Shown here in pieces: positions 53,048 to 61,386 of a stretch of DNA of 64,000 nucleotides; the stretch's first letter is position 1; every line of letters starts with the position of its first letter. The stretch is from assembly GCA_016219545.1 (NCBI GenBank), contig JACRMH010000048.1, positions 94,782 through 158,781 on the forward strand, given 5' to 3'. The notes beneath the pieces were generated by a model. The model was given only the letters and a program-made list of their open reading frames with translations. It was not told where the DNA came from and made no database searches. The position numbers and the translations under genes are program-made. Source of the stretch: Chloroflexota bacterium. Lineage in GTDB: Bacteria; Chloroflexota; Anaerolineae; Anaerolineales; Villigracilaceae.

Positions 53048-53524
53048 TCACTCTTCCTTGCTAACACTTCCCACCCGTGCATTCGTCAACTTGATGAGAT
53101 CATCCACCCTCAATTGAATATCCAGTCCGCGCTGACCGCCGGAAATATAGATTTGTTCATAAGTTTGCGCAGCAGAATCAATCACTACCTGAAAGCCCTT
53201 GTTGATCAACGCCAGCGGAGAAATTCCACCCGCTTGAAGTCCGGTCAATTCTTCGGCTTCGCGCTCGGTGGGCAGGTGCACTTTTTTCTCAGCCAGAAAA
53301 ACTGCCAATAGTTTCAAGTCCACAACTCGAGGTCCGGGAATGACAGCGAGGATCGGCTTCTTTTTTTCGCGCACGATCACGATCGTCTTAAAGACCTGTC
53401 CGGGCGGAACATCCATGTAATTTGCAGCTTCCACTGCCCCGAGTTTCTCAGCGGGCAATTCATGCGCGAGATATTTCACCTTGCGTGCATCCAAAAACCG
53501 GGTGACGTTATTTGCGATGGTCAT
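53048..53524 (-). CDS. YbaK/EbsC-type aminoacyl-tRNA deacylase
   Basis: About 158 residues of the YbaK/ProX fold, which removes mischarged amino acids (e.g. Cys-tRNA Pro). Family features: AHELPAEKLGAVEAANYM, PPGQVFKTIV, and the C-terminal GGISPLALINKGF. ATG 53524 starts at MTIANNVTRFLDA; an ATG at 53545 is less likely. It diverges from the next gene. Confidence 0.9.
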   Translation of the reverse strand: MTIANNVTRFLDARKVKYLAHELPAEKLGAVEAANYMDVPPGQVFKTIVIVREKKKPILAVIPGPRVVDLKLLAVFLAEKKVHLPTEREAEELTGLQAGGISPLALINKGFQVVIDSAAQTYEQIYISGGQRGLDIQLRVDDLIKLTNARVGSVSKEE

Positions 53525-53568
53525 GTGATATAAAATCCTGTACAATTATAAACATAAAGGAGGCCGCC

Positions 53569-53919
53569 ATGCCAGAATCAGAAACCCAGAGACTGAAACG
53601 ACTCCGCCAAAAACAACTCGCCGACCGTGACCCCTTGGTCAAGCAACGTCAATTTCAGCATAGCAGTGTGATCAAAGAAAAACGTATGCAAAAACCTTTT
53701 TCGCTGAAAAAGGCGTGGAGCGACCTTCCACATGTGATACGGTCACCGTTTTATGGACTCATCTTGGGAGTGATCGTGATTGTAGTCCTCCCGAATGTTT
53801 GGAATTCTCCCTACGCCGTTTTAGCCGGCGCTGGAGCAACTCTATTATTTGTTGTCTTCGGCGCGGTCATGGGGAATTCACTTGACCTGCGTGACGATAT
53901 CAAGGATCACCTAAAATAA
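53569..53919 (+). CDS. Small membrane protein
   Basis: About 116 residues: a charged, helical N-terminus (LKRLRQKQLADRDP) and two hydrophobic segments (YGLILGVIVIVVLPNVW, VLAGAGATLLFVVFGAV). AAAGGAGG lies before ATG 53569, which decides the start. It precedes rel by 4 bases and is probably co-transcribed. The family is not recognised. Confidence 0.82.
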   Translation: MPESETQRLKRLRQKQLADRDPLVKQRQFQHSSVIKEKRMQKPFSLKKAWSDLPHVIRSPFYGLILGVIVIVVLPNVWNSPYAVLAGAGATLLFVVFGAVMGNSLDLRDDIKDHLK

Positions 53920-53923
53920 TTTT

Positions 53924-56149
53924 ATGAAATCCGCCAACACTGCCATTCCGCTTGAAAAACTGATCGAGCAATTGCCCGAGAATTACTCCATGAAAGACCG
54001 TGAGTTAATTCAACGTGCCTATCATGTGGCAGAGGAAGCGCATCGCGGACAGAAGCGCCATTCAGGCGAGCCTTATATCAATCACTGCGTATCAGTCGCA
54101 AGTATTCTAGCCGACCTTAAAGTGCCGCCGGAAGTCATTGCTGCCGGACTCCTGCATGACACGGTGGAAGATACCTCGGTAACCCTTTCTGATATCCGCC
54201 GCGACTTCGGTGACACCATAGCCGCCCTGGTGGATGGCGTTACAAAACTGACCCACCTTCCGCGTGTATCCCGCGGTGACCAGATCGCAGGCAAGGATGA
54301 CGATGGATCAGAGGTGGAAGAACAACCTGCCACACCCGCTTTGCTTGGACGCAAGGAAGACATCGTCTCGGAAACTTTACGCAAGACATTCCTCGCCATG
54401 GGCAAGGATGTGCGCGTCATGTTCATCAAGCTGGCCGACCGCACCCATAATATGCGCACGCTCAGTCACATGCCGGAGCACAAACAAAAACGTATCGCAC
54501 AGGAAACCCTCGATATTTTCTCCCCAGTCGCGAATCGACTTGGCATCTGGCAGATCAAATGGGAGTTGGAAGACCTGGCCTTCCGCTATGTCAACCCGGC
54601 CAAGTATAAAGAGATCGCAGAACTTCTTGCAGAAAAAAGACCAGACCGCGAAGCCCAGCTTGAAGCCATCAAGGAAAACCTTGTAAAACTGCTGGAGAAG
54701 AATAATATCAAGGTAGAGATCAGCGGACGTCCGAAGCATATTTATTCCATTTACAAGAAAATGCAAAATAAGGATAAGCCCTTCGACATGGTGCGTGACG
54801 TGCGCGCTGTCCGCCTCATCGTGCCGGATGTGCCATCCTGTTATGCCGCGCTGGGCGTGATCCATACCACATGGCGACCCATCACCGGCGAATTCGATGA
54901 TTACATCGCCGCACCAAAAGATAACTTTTATCAATCCCTGCATACAGCGGTTCTTTATGAAGACAAACGTCCGCTCGAAGTGCAGATCCGCACTCACGAA
55001 ATGCACCTCAATGCTGAGTATGGCATCGCTGCCCACTGGCGCTACAAGGAAGGCACCAAGCAGGCAGACAAAAATTATGAACAGCAGATCAATTCTCTGC
55101 GTTCCATGATGGAATGGGGACCGGATGTTCACGACGCGGCCGAGTTCGTAGAGTCCATGCACAGCGATGTCTTTCAGGACCGCGTCTACATCTTCACTCC
55201 GCGCGGTGATGCCATTGACCTGCCAGCCGGCTCCACACCACTTGATTTTGCCTATCACGTCCACACAGACATCGGACATCGCTGTCGCGGCGCACGTATC
55301 AACGGGAAACTCGTCCCGTTGTACCAGACTCTAAAGACCGGAGACCAGGTCGAAATCCTGACAGCGAAGCGCGGCGGACCCAGCCGTGACTGGCTCAATG
55401 CCAATTTGGGACTCGTCAAAACCCAACGGGCACGCGCCAAGATCAAGGCCTGGTTCAAGAAACAGGAAGATGAACAAAATTTGGCACAAGGGCGGGATAC
55501 ACTGGAAAAAGAACTTCAGCGCCTTGGGATCAAAGAAGTCAACTTTGAAAAAATGGCGCGCGACCTTAATTACAAAACACCCGACGAGATGTTCATTGAA
55601 CTGGGCAATGGCGAACTCACCGTCAGCAAGGTTATCAAGCAGTTCTCACAACACGAAGAAACGCAGGATATTTTTGAAGTCAATCCAACTACTGCCAAAG
55701 CTGCATCCACGAATGTCATTGAAGTGGTTGGACTCAAAGGCATGCTTTCCAGTATGGCGCGTTGCTGCAACCCCATGGCCGGAGACCAGGTCGTTGGCTT
55801 TATCACCCGCGGACGCGGTGTTACCATTCACCGTCAGGATTGCCCAAATATTTTACGCACCGAAGACCGCGAACGCCTGCTTCAAGTTGGCTGGGGACAT
55901 ATTGAACGTACTTATCCAGTTCCGATACAGATCAAGGCTTATGACCGTCAGGGGCTGGTGGGTGACATTTCAAACCTTCTCTCTGATGAAAATATTAATA
56001 TCGCCGATGTGGCCGTCAACACCAACCGCAGTATCGCCGACCTGCGCCTTATCATCGAAGTCAAAGACATCACCCAACTCAGCCGCGTGCTGACCCGTAT
56101 TGAAAATCTCCCCAATGTAATGGAAGCCCATCGAACCAATCCCGGCTGA
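53924..56149 (+). CDS. rel: Bifunctional (p)ppGpp synthetase/hydrolase Rel
   Basis: A 741-residue stringent-response enzyme. The HD hydrolase domain has RGQKRHSGEPYINHC, LLHDTVEDT and ADRTHNMRTL, all intact. The synthetase domain follows (HIYSIYKKM, VRDVRAVRLIV, DDYIAAPKDNFYQSLHT), then TGS (VYIFTPRGDAIDLPAGSTP, GDQVEILTA), a Cys-rich linker (MARCCNPM) and the C-terminal ACT domain (DRQGLVGDISNLLSDENINI). It is the only Rel homologue seen. It controls growth through the nucleotide alarmone. Confidence 0.97.
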   Translation: MKSANTAIPLEKLIEQLPENYSMKDRELIQRAYHVAEEAHRGQKRHSGEPYINHCVSVASILADLKVPPEVIAAGLLHDTVEDTSVTLSDIRRDFGDTIAALVDGVTKLTHLPRVSRGDQIAGKDDDGSEVEEQPATPALLGRKEDIVSETLRKTFLAMGKDVRVMFIKLADRTHNMRTLSHMPEHKQKRIAQETLDIFSPVANRLGIWQIKWELEDLAFRYVNPAKYKEIAELLAEKRPDREAQLEAIKENLVKLLEKNNIKVEISGRPKHIYSIYKKMQNKDKPFDMVRDVRAVRLIVPDVPSCYAALGVIHTTWRPITGEFDDYIAAPKDNFYQSLHTAVLYEDKRPLEVQIRTHEMHLNAEYGIAAHWRYKEGTKQADKNYEQQINSLRSMMEWGPDVHDAAEFVESMHSDVFQDRVYIFTPRGDAIDLPAGSTPLDFAYHVHTDIGHRCRGARINGKLVPLYQTLKTGDQVEILTAKRGGPSRDWLNANLGLVKTQRARAKIKAWFKKQEDEQNLAQGRDTLEKELQRLGIKEVNFEKMARDLNYKTPDEMFIELGNGELTVSKVIKQFSQHEETQDIFEVNPTTAKAASTNVIEVVGLKGMLSSMARCCNPMAGDQVVGFITRGRGVTIHRQDCPNILRTEDRERLLQVGWGHIERTYPVPIQIKAYDRQGLVGDISNLLSDENINIADVAVNTNRSIADLRLIIEVKDITQLSRVLTRIENLPNVMEAHRTNPG

Positions 56150-56179
56150 ACGTTTGCGGTATAATCGCGGCGCTTCGCC

Positions 56180-57388
56180 ATGCTAACCGTTACTCAGGCG
56201 CGCGAGCGCATCCTTTCCCATTTTCAAACCACTGCAGAAGAAACCCTTCCGCTGACAGAGTGCGCCAATCACATCCTGGCAGGTGATGTGACTGCGCCGT
56301 ACGACCTTCCCCTTTTTGACAATTCATCCATGGACGGATTCGCTCTTCGCGCCGAAGACGCTTCTCTCTTAACTCTAAGCGTGGTTGCCGATATTCCAGC
56401 CGGATCAGCGCCGACAGTGACTCTCGGGCGAGGCCAAGCCGCGCGGATCATGACGGGCGCGCAAATTCCAAAAGGCGCAGACGCTGTCATTCCTGTTGAA
56501 GAAACAGACTTCAACTCGCGCGAGGCTGGCAGCCCCGCACCGAAAACAATTTCATTTACAAAAAATGTAAAGGCGGGCGAGAACATCCGTCCGCGCGGAG
56601 CTGATGTTCATGCGGGTGATGATATCCTGCAAAAAAGGCGCAAACTCAAGCCGCAGGATTTGGGTCTGCTTGCGATGTTGGGATTTGCAAATGTAAATGT
56701 CTATAAAAGTCCGCGCATTGCGTTGCTTTCCTCCGGCGATGAATTGGTAGATGTAAATATTCCACTGACTGCCGGCAAGATCCATGACTCAAATTCATAC
56801 ACACTCGCCGCGCTTATACAAAACACGGGTGCGGATGTTCTGCAATTAGGTGTCGCAAAAGATTCACGCGAATCGGTTGAGAGTTTGTTACAAAAAGCAG
56901 TTAGTGAGAAAGTTGATTTGATCCTCTCCTCTGCTGGCGTCAGCGTGGGCGCATTTGACTTTGTGAAGGAAGTTGTTGAATCAAATGGCAAACTGGATTT
57001 CTGGCGCGTGAATATGCGTCCCGGAAAACCGCTGGCTTTTGGTGAATATCACAGTACGCCTTTCATTGGTCTGCCCGGCAATCCCGTCTCCGCCTTTGTT
57101 GGTTTTGAGATTTTCGTGCGTCCCGTGCTTGAAAAGTTGAGCGGCCAATTGGACGGAATCAGGCGGACCGTTAAAGTAAGATGCGAACAGGAGATCGAGT
57201 CTGATGGACGAGAGAGTTATCTGCGAGCAAAACTCCGTGAAGAAAACGGCATCTACATCGCAGAGTTGACGGGTCATCAAGGCTCGGGAAATTTGCTTTC
57301 GCTCGTTCAGGCAGATGCTTTACTAATTATCCCCGCTGGTGTAAAATGCGTGCCTGTTGGTCGGGAAGTAGACGCCTACTTATTATGA
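56180..57388 (+). CDS. moeA: Molybdopterin molybdenumtransferase MoeA
   Basis: A 402-residue enzyme that inserts molybdate into molybdopterin. Signatures: PLFDNSSMDGFALRAED, TGAQIPKGADAVIPVEET, ALLSSGDELVD, ILSSAGVSVGAFDFVKEV and GLPGNPVSAFVGFEIFV. A TATAAT box (56160-56165) lies 14 nt before the ATG and there is no ribosome binding site. VKOR follows after 6 bases. Confidence 0.95.
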   Translation: MLTVTQARERILSHFQTTAEETLPLTECANHILAGDVTAPYDLPLFDNSSMDGFALRAEDASLLTLSVVADIPAGSAPTVTLGRGQAARIMTGAQIPKGADAVIPVEETDFNSREAGSPAPKTISFTKNVKAGENIRPRGADVHAGDDILQKRRKLKPQDLGLLAMLGFANVNVYKSPRIALLSSGDELVDVNIPLTAGKIHDSNSYTLAALIQNTGADVLQLGVAKDSRESVESLLQKAVSEKVDLILSSAGVSVGAFDFVKEVVESNGKLDFWRVNMRPGKPLAFGEYHSTPFIGLPGNPVSAFVGFEIFVRPVLEKLSGQLDGIRRTVKVRCEQEIESDGRESYLRAKLREENGIYIAELTGHQGSGNLLSLVQADALLIIPAGVKCVPVGREVDAYLL

Positions 57389-57394
57389 GGAAAC

Positions 57395-57823
57395 ATGGAT
57401 AAATGGTTGTACCGGTTCTCGGTTGTGCTCGTAGTTTTGGGTTTACTTGTTTCAATTTACATGACGATCTATAAGATCACAAACGACGACAAGATGTGTC
57501 TCGGGTCAGGCGATTGTTCCACGGTCAATTCCAGCATTTATGCTGAAGTCAATGGAATTCCTGTAGCGGTCTTTGGCATAGTCGGCTATCTTGCCATCCT
57601 GGCCGTGCTGGTTTGCGAAAAGCGGAATCGGTTCTTTGAAGTGAACGGCACATTGATGATCTTCGGCATGTCGCTGACCGGATTTCTTTTTACTCTTTGG
57701 CTGGTTTATGTGGAGATCGCATTAATTCACGCGCTCTGCCCGTTCTGTGTTACATCACAGGTTGCAATGACCCTCATTTTCATCATGGCGGTCATTCGCC
57801 TAATCAAACAACCCCAATCTTAG
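57395..57823 (+). CDS. Vitamin K epoxide reductase (VKOR) family protein
   Basis: A 142-residue four-helix membrane protein. The extracytoplasmic loop cysteines are in MCLGSGDCSTVNSS and the active-site CxxC is in HALCPFCVTSQ. Bacterial VKORs reoxidise thiol oxidases, replacing DsbB. No fused thioredoxin domain is present; the separate TlpA-like protein at 21.8 kb could be a partner. GAGGAAA precedes the ATG. It lies between moeA and the small Cys protein. Confidence 0.92.
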   Translation: MDKWLYRFSVVLVVLGLLVSIYMTIYKITNDDKMCLGSGDCSTVNSSIYAEVNGIPVAVFGIVGYLAILAVLVCEKRNRFFEVNGTLMIFGMSLTGFLFTLWLVYVEIALIHALCPFCVTSQVAMTLIFIMAVIRLIKQPQS

Positions 57824-57834
57824 GAGGAAGCTAA

Positions 57835-58071
57835 ATGCCCCGGATTAAGTGTCACTACGTAGATTGTGTGTTCGTGGACGAAGGTTATTGTTCTGCCGCC
57901 GCTGTTGAGTTGGATCCGGATACCGGATGCAACACCTATTCCGCCACTGAAGGCGCCCTAAAAAAAGCCGATGACTGGGACGAAGAAGAGGAAACGGAAG
58001 ATTGGGACGAAGAAGACGGCGACGATGAGGATGATGACTGGCTCAACGACGACGAGGAAGACGAGTTCTAA
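57835..58071 (+). CDS. Small Cys-rich protein with acidic tail
   Basis: A 78-residue protein. The N-terminal half has four cysteines (CHYVDCVFVDEGYC and later DTGCNTY), a pattern like DUF1540-type small metal-binding modules. The second half is almost all Asp and Glu with Trp (EEEETEDWDEEDGDDEDDDW). AGGAGGAAG precedes the ATG 12 bases after the VKOR stop, so the two share a message. A metal site or a thiol partner of VKOR is possible. A clear terminator follows. Confidence 0.8.
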   Translation: MPRIKCHYVDCVFVDEGYCSAAAVELDPDTGCNTYSATEGALKKADDWDEEEETEDWDEEDGDDEDDDWLNDDEEDEF

Positions 58072-58105
58072 AACCGTTCTTTCATAACCGAAAATTGATC
58101 CTACA

Positions 58106-58138
58106 AAAAAAGCCTTCTCTGCGCGAGAAGGCTTTTTT
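58106..58138. terminator. Bidirectional terminator
   Basis: AAAAAAGCCTTCTC and complement with loop TGCGC. It ends the rel-moeA-VKOR run. Confidence 0.93.
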
Positions 58139-58151
58139 GATTACACAGCAC

Positions 58152-58174
58152 AGGGGCGGGATGACCCCGCCCCT
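58152..58174. repeat. GC-rich hairpin after trmH
   Basis: AGGGGCGGG and CCCGCCCCT pair across ATGAC. It is a REP-like hairpin or the terminator of the trmH-family gene. Confidence 0.6.
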
Positions 58175-58182
58175 ACACATTG

Positions 58183-58959
58183 TTATTTCACAAATTGATA
58201 CAACAATACGCCTGCCGCCACCGCAAGGTTGAGCGAGCTTACTCGTCCCTGCATGGGTAAAGACACGGTCACATCACATGCAGAAATCTGTTCGGGTGTC
58301 ATCCCTTTTTGCTCGTTACCCAATACCAAAACCCACGGCTCGCGAGGAGCAAACTCGCGATAATCTTTTTCCGCTTTTGCCGATGTGCCGATGAGTTGGT
58401 ATTTTTCCGCACGCGCCCATTCACCAAATTCTTTGAATGAAGTTTGGATGATCGGCTTCCAGAAAATTGTTCCCATGCTGGCGCGGATCACACTGGGATG
58501 AAATAGCTCCACGCCGCCATCAAGCAGGAAGAGCACATCCGCGCCGGAAGCATCCAATGTGCGAAGAATTGTCCCAACATTACCGGGGTCTTGCGGTGAG
58601 ACCAACGCGACGCCGCGCGTGAATGGCTTAACCTCTTTGAGCTGACTCTTCTTCTGGCGCACGATAGCGATGATGCCCTGTGGGTTTTCCTTGTCCGCCA
58701 TTGACTCCATGACTTGTGGAGTGACAGGCTGAGGCTGAAAAGAGAGGCGCGAGATCAGATCATGCGCGAAGGGGCTGGTCAGCACCCCGGAAGAATACAG
58801 GACAGACTCGACATCCCAGCCAGCTTCAAAGGCCTCGCCAACATGATGAATCCCTTCCACGAGAAATAGTCCGCTTTCAACGCGGGCTTTCTTTTGATGC
58901 AAAGCCCGCGCTTGCTTGATCAACGGGTTGCTTAAGCTTGTAATCAATGGTTTGTGCAT
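58183..58959 (-). CDS. TrmH/SpoU family RNA 2'-O-methyltransferase
   Basis: A 258-residue SPOUT methyltransferase. An N-terminal substrate-binding part (LSNPLIKQARALHQKKAR) is followed by the three family motifs: QDPGNVGTILRTLDASGAD, VLVLGNEQKGM and LPMQGRVSSLNLAVAAGVLL, which form the SAM knot. It methylates rRNA or tRNA; the exact site is not readable. A TACAAT box 6 nt before the ATG and no ribosome binding site suggest a leaderless message. Confidence 0.93.
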   Translation of the reverse strand: MHKPLITSLSNPLIKQARALHQKKARVESGLFLVEGIHHVGEAFEAGWDVESVLYSSGVLTSPFAHDLISRLSFQPQPVTPQVMESMADKENPQGIIAIVRQKKSQLKEVKPFTRGVALVSPQDPGNVGTILRTLDASGADVLFLLDGGVELFHPSVIRASMGTIFWKPIIQTSFKEFGEWARAEKYQLIGTSAKAEKDYREFAPREPWVLVLGNEQKGMTPEQISACDVTVSLPMQGRVSSLNLAVAAGVLLYQFVK

Positions 58960-58965
58960 GTCCCT

Positions 58966-58971
58966 ATTGTA
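58966..58971 (-). promoter_or_regulatory. TACAAT -10-like box, leaderless spacing
   Basis: TACAAT on minus, 6 nt before the ATG at 58959. Confidence 0.45.
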
Positions 58972-59081
58972 AATGATTCCCTGTGTGTTTTTAGCTTCCG
59001 TAATCTTCCCAAATTGATTACACTACAAGCCGCCAGTAGAAGTGACTGATGAAAATTAAGTAATTTCTGCCGGAACCGCGG

Positions 59082-59135
59082 GTGTAGGACATGTTCTCTA
59101 ACATGTCCGTCGGCGTTAGAGAACGCCGACTACAC
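59082..59135. repeat. Double-hairpin palindromic repeat
   Basis: GTGTA, then hairpin GGACATGTT-CTCT-AACATGTCC, then hairpin GTCGGCGTT-AGAG-AACGCCGAC, then TACAC. All arms are perfect and the outer GTGTA/TACAC pair. The CTCT and AGAG loops match the hairpin in the 2241 and 21120 elements. Confidence 0.8.
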
Positions 59136-59158
59136 TACATTTACCCACAAGGAATCAC

Positions 59159-59821
59159 ATGAAAATACTCTCCAAAAAATTCATTCCAATAAATTTCTGG
59201 CAGATCGCCCTATGGCTGGCGTTATTTACTATTTTTTATAACATCCTCGAAGGCGTGATCTCGATCTTCTTCGGGTTCAGTGACGAAGCGCTGACCCTCT
59301 TTGGCTTCGGCGTTGACTCCTTTATCGAAGTGATGTCTGGCATTGGGATTCTCGCCATGTTGATCCGCATCCAGCAAAATCCAAACACATCCCGCACCCG
59401 CTTTGAAGTGACCGCCTTGCGCATCACAGGCTTGGCATTTTATCTCCTCGCCGGCGGACTTGGCATTACAGCAATTTACAATCTCTTCACCACCCACAAA
59501 CCTCAGACCACCCTGCCCGGTTTCATCATTTCTATCGTTTCCATTGCGGTGATGTGGGCATTGGTCATGGGCAAACGCAAAGTTGGGCGGGCACTCAAGT
59601 CAGCACCCATTCTTGCGGACGCGAATTGCACACTGGTATGTATTTACATGTCTCTTGTTTTACTTGCCTCGAGTTTAATTTATGAACTGACGGGTTTTGG
59701 GTTTATCGACAGCATCGGCGCCCTGGGTTTGATCTACTTCTCCATAAAAGAGGGGCGCGAATCTTTTGATAAAGCCAAAGGCTTGGAGTGTGACTGCGAA
59801 GACGAGGATTGCAAGGATTAA
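59159..59821 (+). CDS. CDF-like cation transporter membrane domain
   Basis: A 220-residue protein of about six membrane segments. FGFGVDSFIEVMSGIGILAM fits the CDF transmembrane helix with its Asp, and ILADANCTLVCIYMSLVLL a second metal-site helix. The usual cytoplasmic C-terminal domain is missing; instead it ends CDCEDEDCKD, a Cys/Asp tail that could bind metal. AAGGA precedes the ATG. Substrate unknown. Confidence 0.85.
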   Translation: MKILSKKFIPINFWQIALWLALFTIFYNILEGVISIFFGFSDEALTLFGFGVDSFIEVMSGIGILAMLIRIQQNPNTSRTRFEVTALRITGLAFYLLAGGLGITAIYNLFTTHKPQTTLPGFIISIVSIAVMWALVMGKRKVGRALKSAPILADANCTLVCIYMSLVLLASSLIYELTGFGFIDSIGALGLIYFSIKEGRESFDKAKGLECDCEDEDCKD

Positions 59822-60000
59822 TTGGCTCTCTGAGAATTGCCGTGAAGCATCGCCACATGTAGGTCGGACACTTGCGCCGCGACGCCAGTGCGGTGTTGGC
59901 AATCCGACCTACGCCGAACCGCCATATGTGCTGGACTATCACGACGATTCCTAATGAGCCGATTAATTTCACTCGTTTGGCTTGGTTTATAATACTATCC
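59822..60000. other. Intergenic region with an inverted repeat and a promoter
   Basis: Perfect 10-bp arms GTAGGTCGGA (59859-59868) and TCCGACCTAC (59903-59912) frame a 34-base loop. A TATAAT box at 59988-59993 serves the next gene. Confidence 0.55.
59988..59993 (+). promoter_or_regulatory. TATAAT -10 box, leaderless spacing
   Basis: Perfect TATAAT 7 nt before ATG 60001 and no ribosome binding site; it also supports this start over an earlier in-frame codon. Confidence 0.5.
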
Positions 60001-61221
60001 ATGAAAACACTTCGCTGGCTGGCATTTTCGTTGATCTTCTTCCTGCTTTCATGTCAGCCAAATCCATCCTCCTCCATTACTATCATAGATGGCGGACAAA
60101 TCACAAACTTCAATTCGTCAGAGCGTGTGCCGTCGGTTTTGTTAACTCAGAACGGGATCACACTCCGGGCGAATGACCGCGTGCTTTCCAACGGCGTTTC
60201 TGTCGCTGTTGACCAGGCTTTGTCTGCATCTGGTTCAATTCAGTTGCAATTGCGCAGGGCTATAACAGTTAATATCGTCACCTCGAATGAAGAGCAAACT
60301 ATCCAGTCCTCTGCTTTCACTGTGGGGCAAGCCTTGAGCGAAGCCGGGATTTCACTTAGTGGAAATGACTTTATCAATCCACCGGCTGAGACTCCCATTA
60401 CAGTCCCATTGACCATTACCTACACGCCAGCGCGGGAAATAACCATCAGCGCAGGTGAAAACACATTGAAAGTTCGCTCTGCCGCAGGGACAGTTGGTGA
60501 GGTCCTTGCTGAGGCTGGGATTTCCCTCGTTGGCGCAGACACCAGCTCCCCGTTACAGAGTGAAGCGTCGCCATCGAATGGTCAGATCCACGTGGTGCGA
60601 GTCTATGAGACCACCAGCGTCGAGTTGAAACCGATCCCCTTTACAACGAAGACAATCGAGTCTATCGAACTTCCGCTTGGGCAGGATAATACGATCCAGG
60701 CGGGCGTCAATGGATTGGCGATGATCCGCACACGGGTCCGCTATGAAAATGGGAAAGAAGTCAGCCGCACAACTGAAAGCGAGACGGTCATGCGCGAACC
60801 CCAGGAGCAGATCGTGGCAAGCGGGTCACAGATCGTGCTTGCGCCGGTTGGCGAGGGAAGTCCATACGAATATTGGGTCAAAGTGGAAATGTACGCGACG
60901 GTCTACTCACCATGCAATACGGGCAAGCCGGGCTGTTCCTATGGGACCGCCAGCGGCGCGCGTGCGGGTCAGGGCATTGTGGCGATGGATTATTCGATCT
61001 ACAGCCTTGTGGCTGGGATGCGGGTTTACATCCCCGGCTACGGACTTGCGACGATCGGCGATACTGGCGGCGGACCCATCATTGAAACTGCCCTCGGCGT
61101 ACCGCGCACAAGCTGGATCGATCTCGGTTTCAACGAAGGTGAAATGCGCGACATGACGGGCTGGGTAACGGTTTATTTCCTTGCGCCAGCGCCGGCGGAA
61201 ATTCCTTATTTCTTGAAATAG
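60001..61221 (+). CDS. YabE/Rpf-like protein with DUF348, G5 and 3D domains
   Basis: A 406-residue secreted or lipoprotein-type wall protein. The signal ends LLSC (Cys18). Two or three ubiquitin-like DUF348 repeats follow (about 35-190; VGQALSEAGISLSGNDF and VGEVLAEAGISLVGADT), then a G5 domain and a C-terminal 3D domain with catalytic Asp in VAMDYSIYSLVAGM and IGDTGG. 3D domains are lytic-transglycosylase-like folds of resuscitation and sporulation proteins. It likely remodels peptidoglycan. Confidence 0.9.
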   Translation: MKTLRWLAFSLIFFLLSCQPNPSSSITIIDGGQITNFNSSERVPSVLLTQNGITLRANDRVLSNGVSVAVDQALSASGSIQLQLRRAITVNIVTSNEEQTIQSSAFTVGQALSEAGISLSGNDFINPPAETPITVPLTITYTPAREITISAGENTLKVRSAAGTVGEVLAEAGISLVGADTSSPLQSEASPSNGQIHVVRVYETTSVELKPIPFTTKTIESIELPLGQDNTIQAGVNGLAMIRTRVRYENGKEVSRTTESETVMREPQEQIVASGSQIVLAPVGEGSPYEYWVKVEMYATVYSPCNTGKPGCSYGTASGARAGQGIVAMDYSIYSLVAGMRVYIPGYGLATIGDTGGGPIIETALGVPRTSWIDLGFNEGEMRDMTGWVTVYFLAPAPAEIPYFLK

Positions 61222-61386
61222 GTCACAAGGCAAGTGTGTGGATTAGGCTTACGCAATACCACAAGAACTTCCACGAATTCGCACAACTAATTTAGAAATT
61301 CGCGCACATTCGTGAAATTGGTGGCTAAAAGATTTTGAACTGCCTAAGCCCATGGACAATTCTTTTCAAGACAACTGAACGATAAA

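Noticed and set aside
54377..55279. A 300-codon minus-strand frame inside rel
   Set aside because: It is antisense to a well-conserved enzyme and has no recognisable domain.
61222..61386. Possible small RNA or repeat with CACGAAT/ATTCGTG words
   Set aside because: The inverted words are short and no stable hairpin, promoter or terminator is seen.
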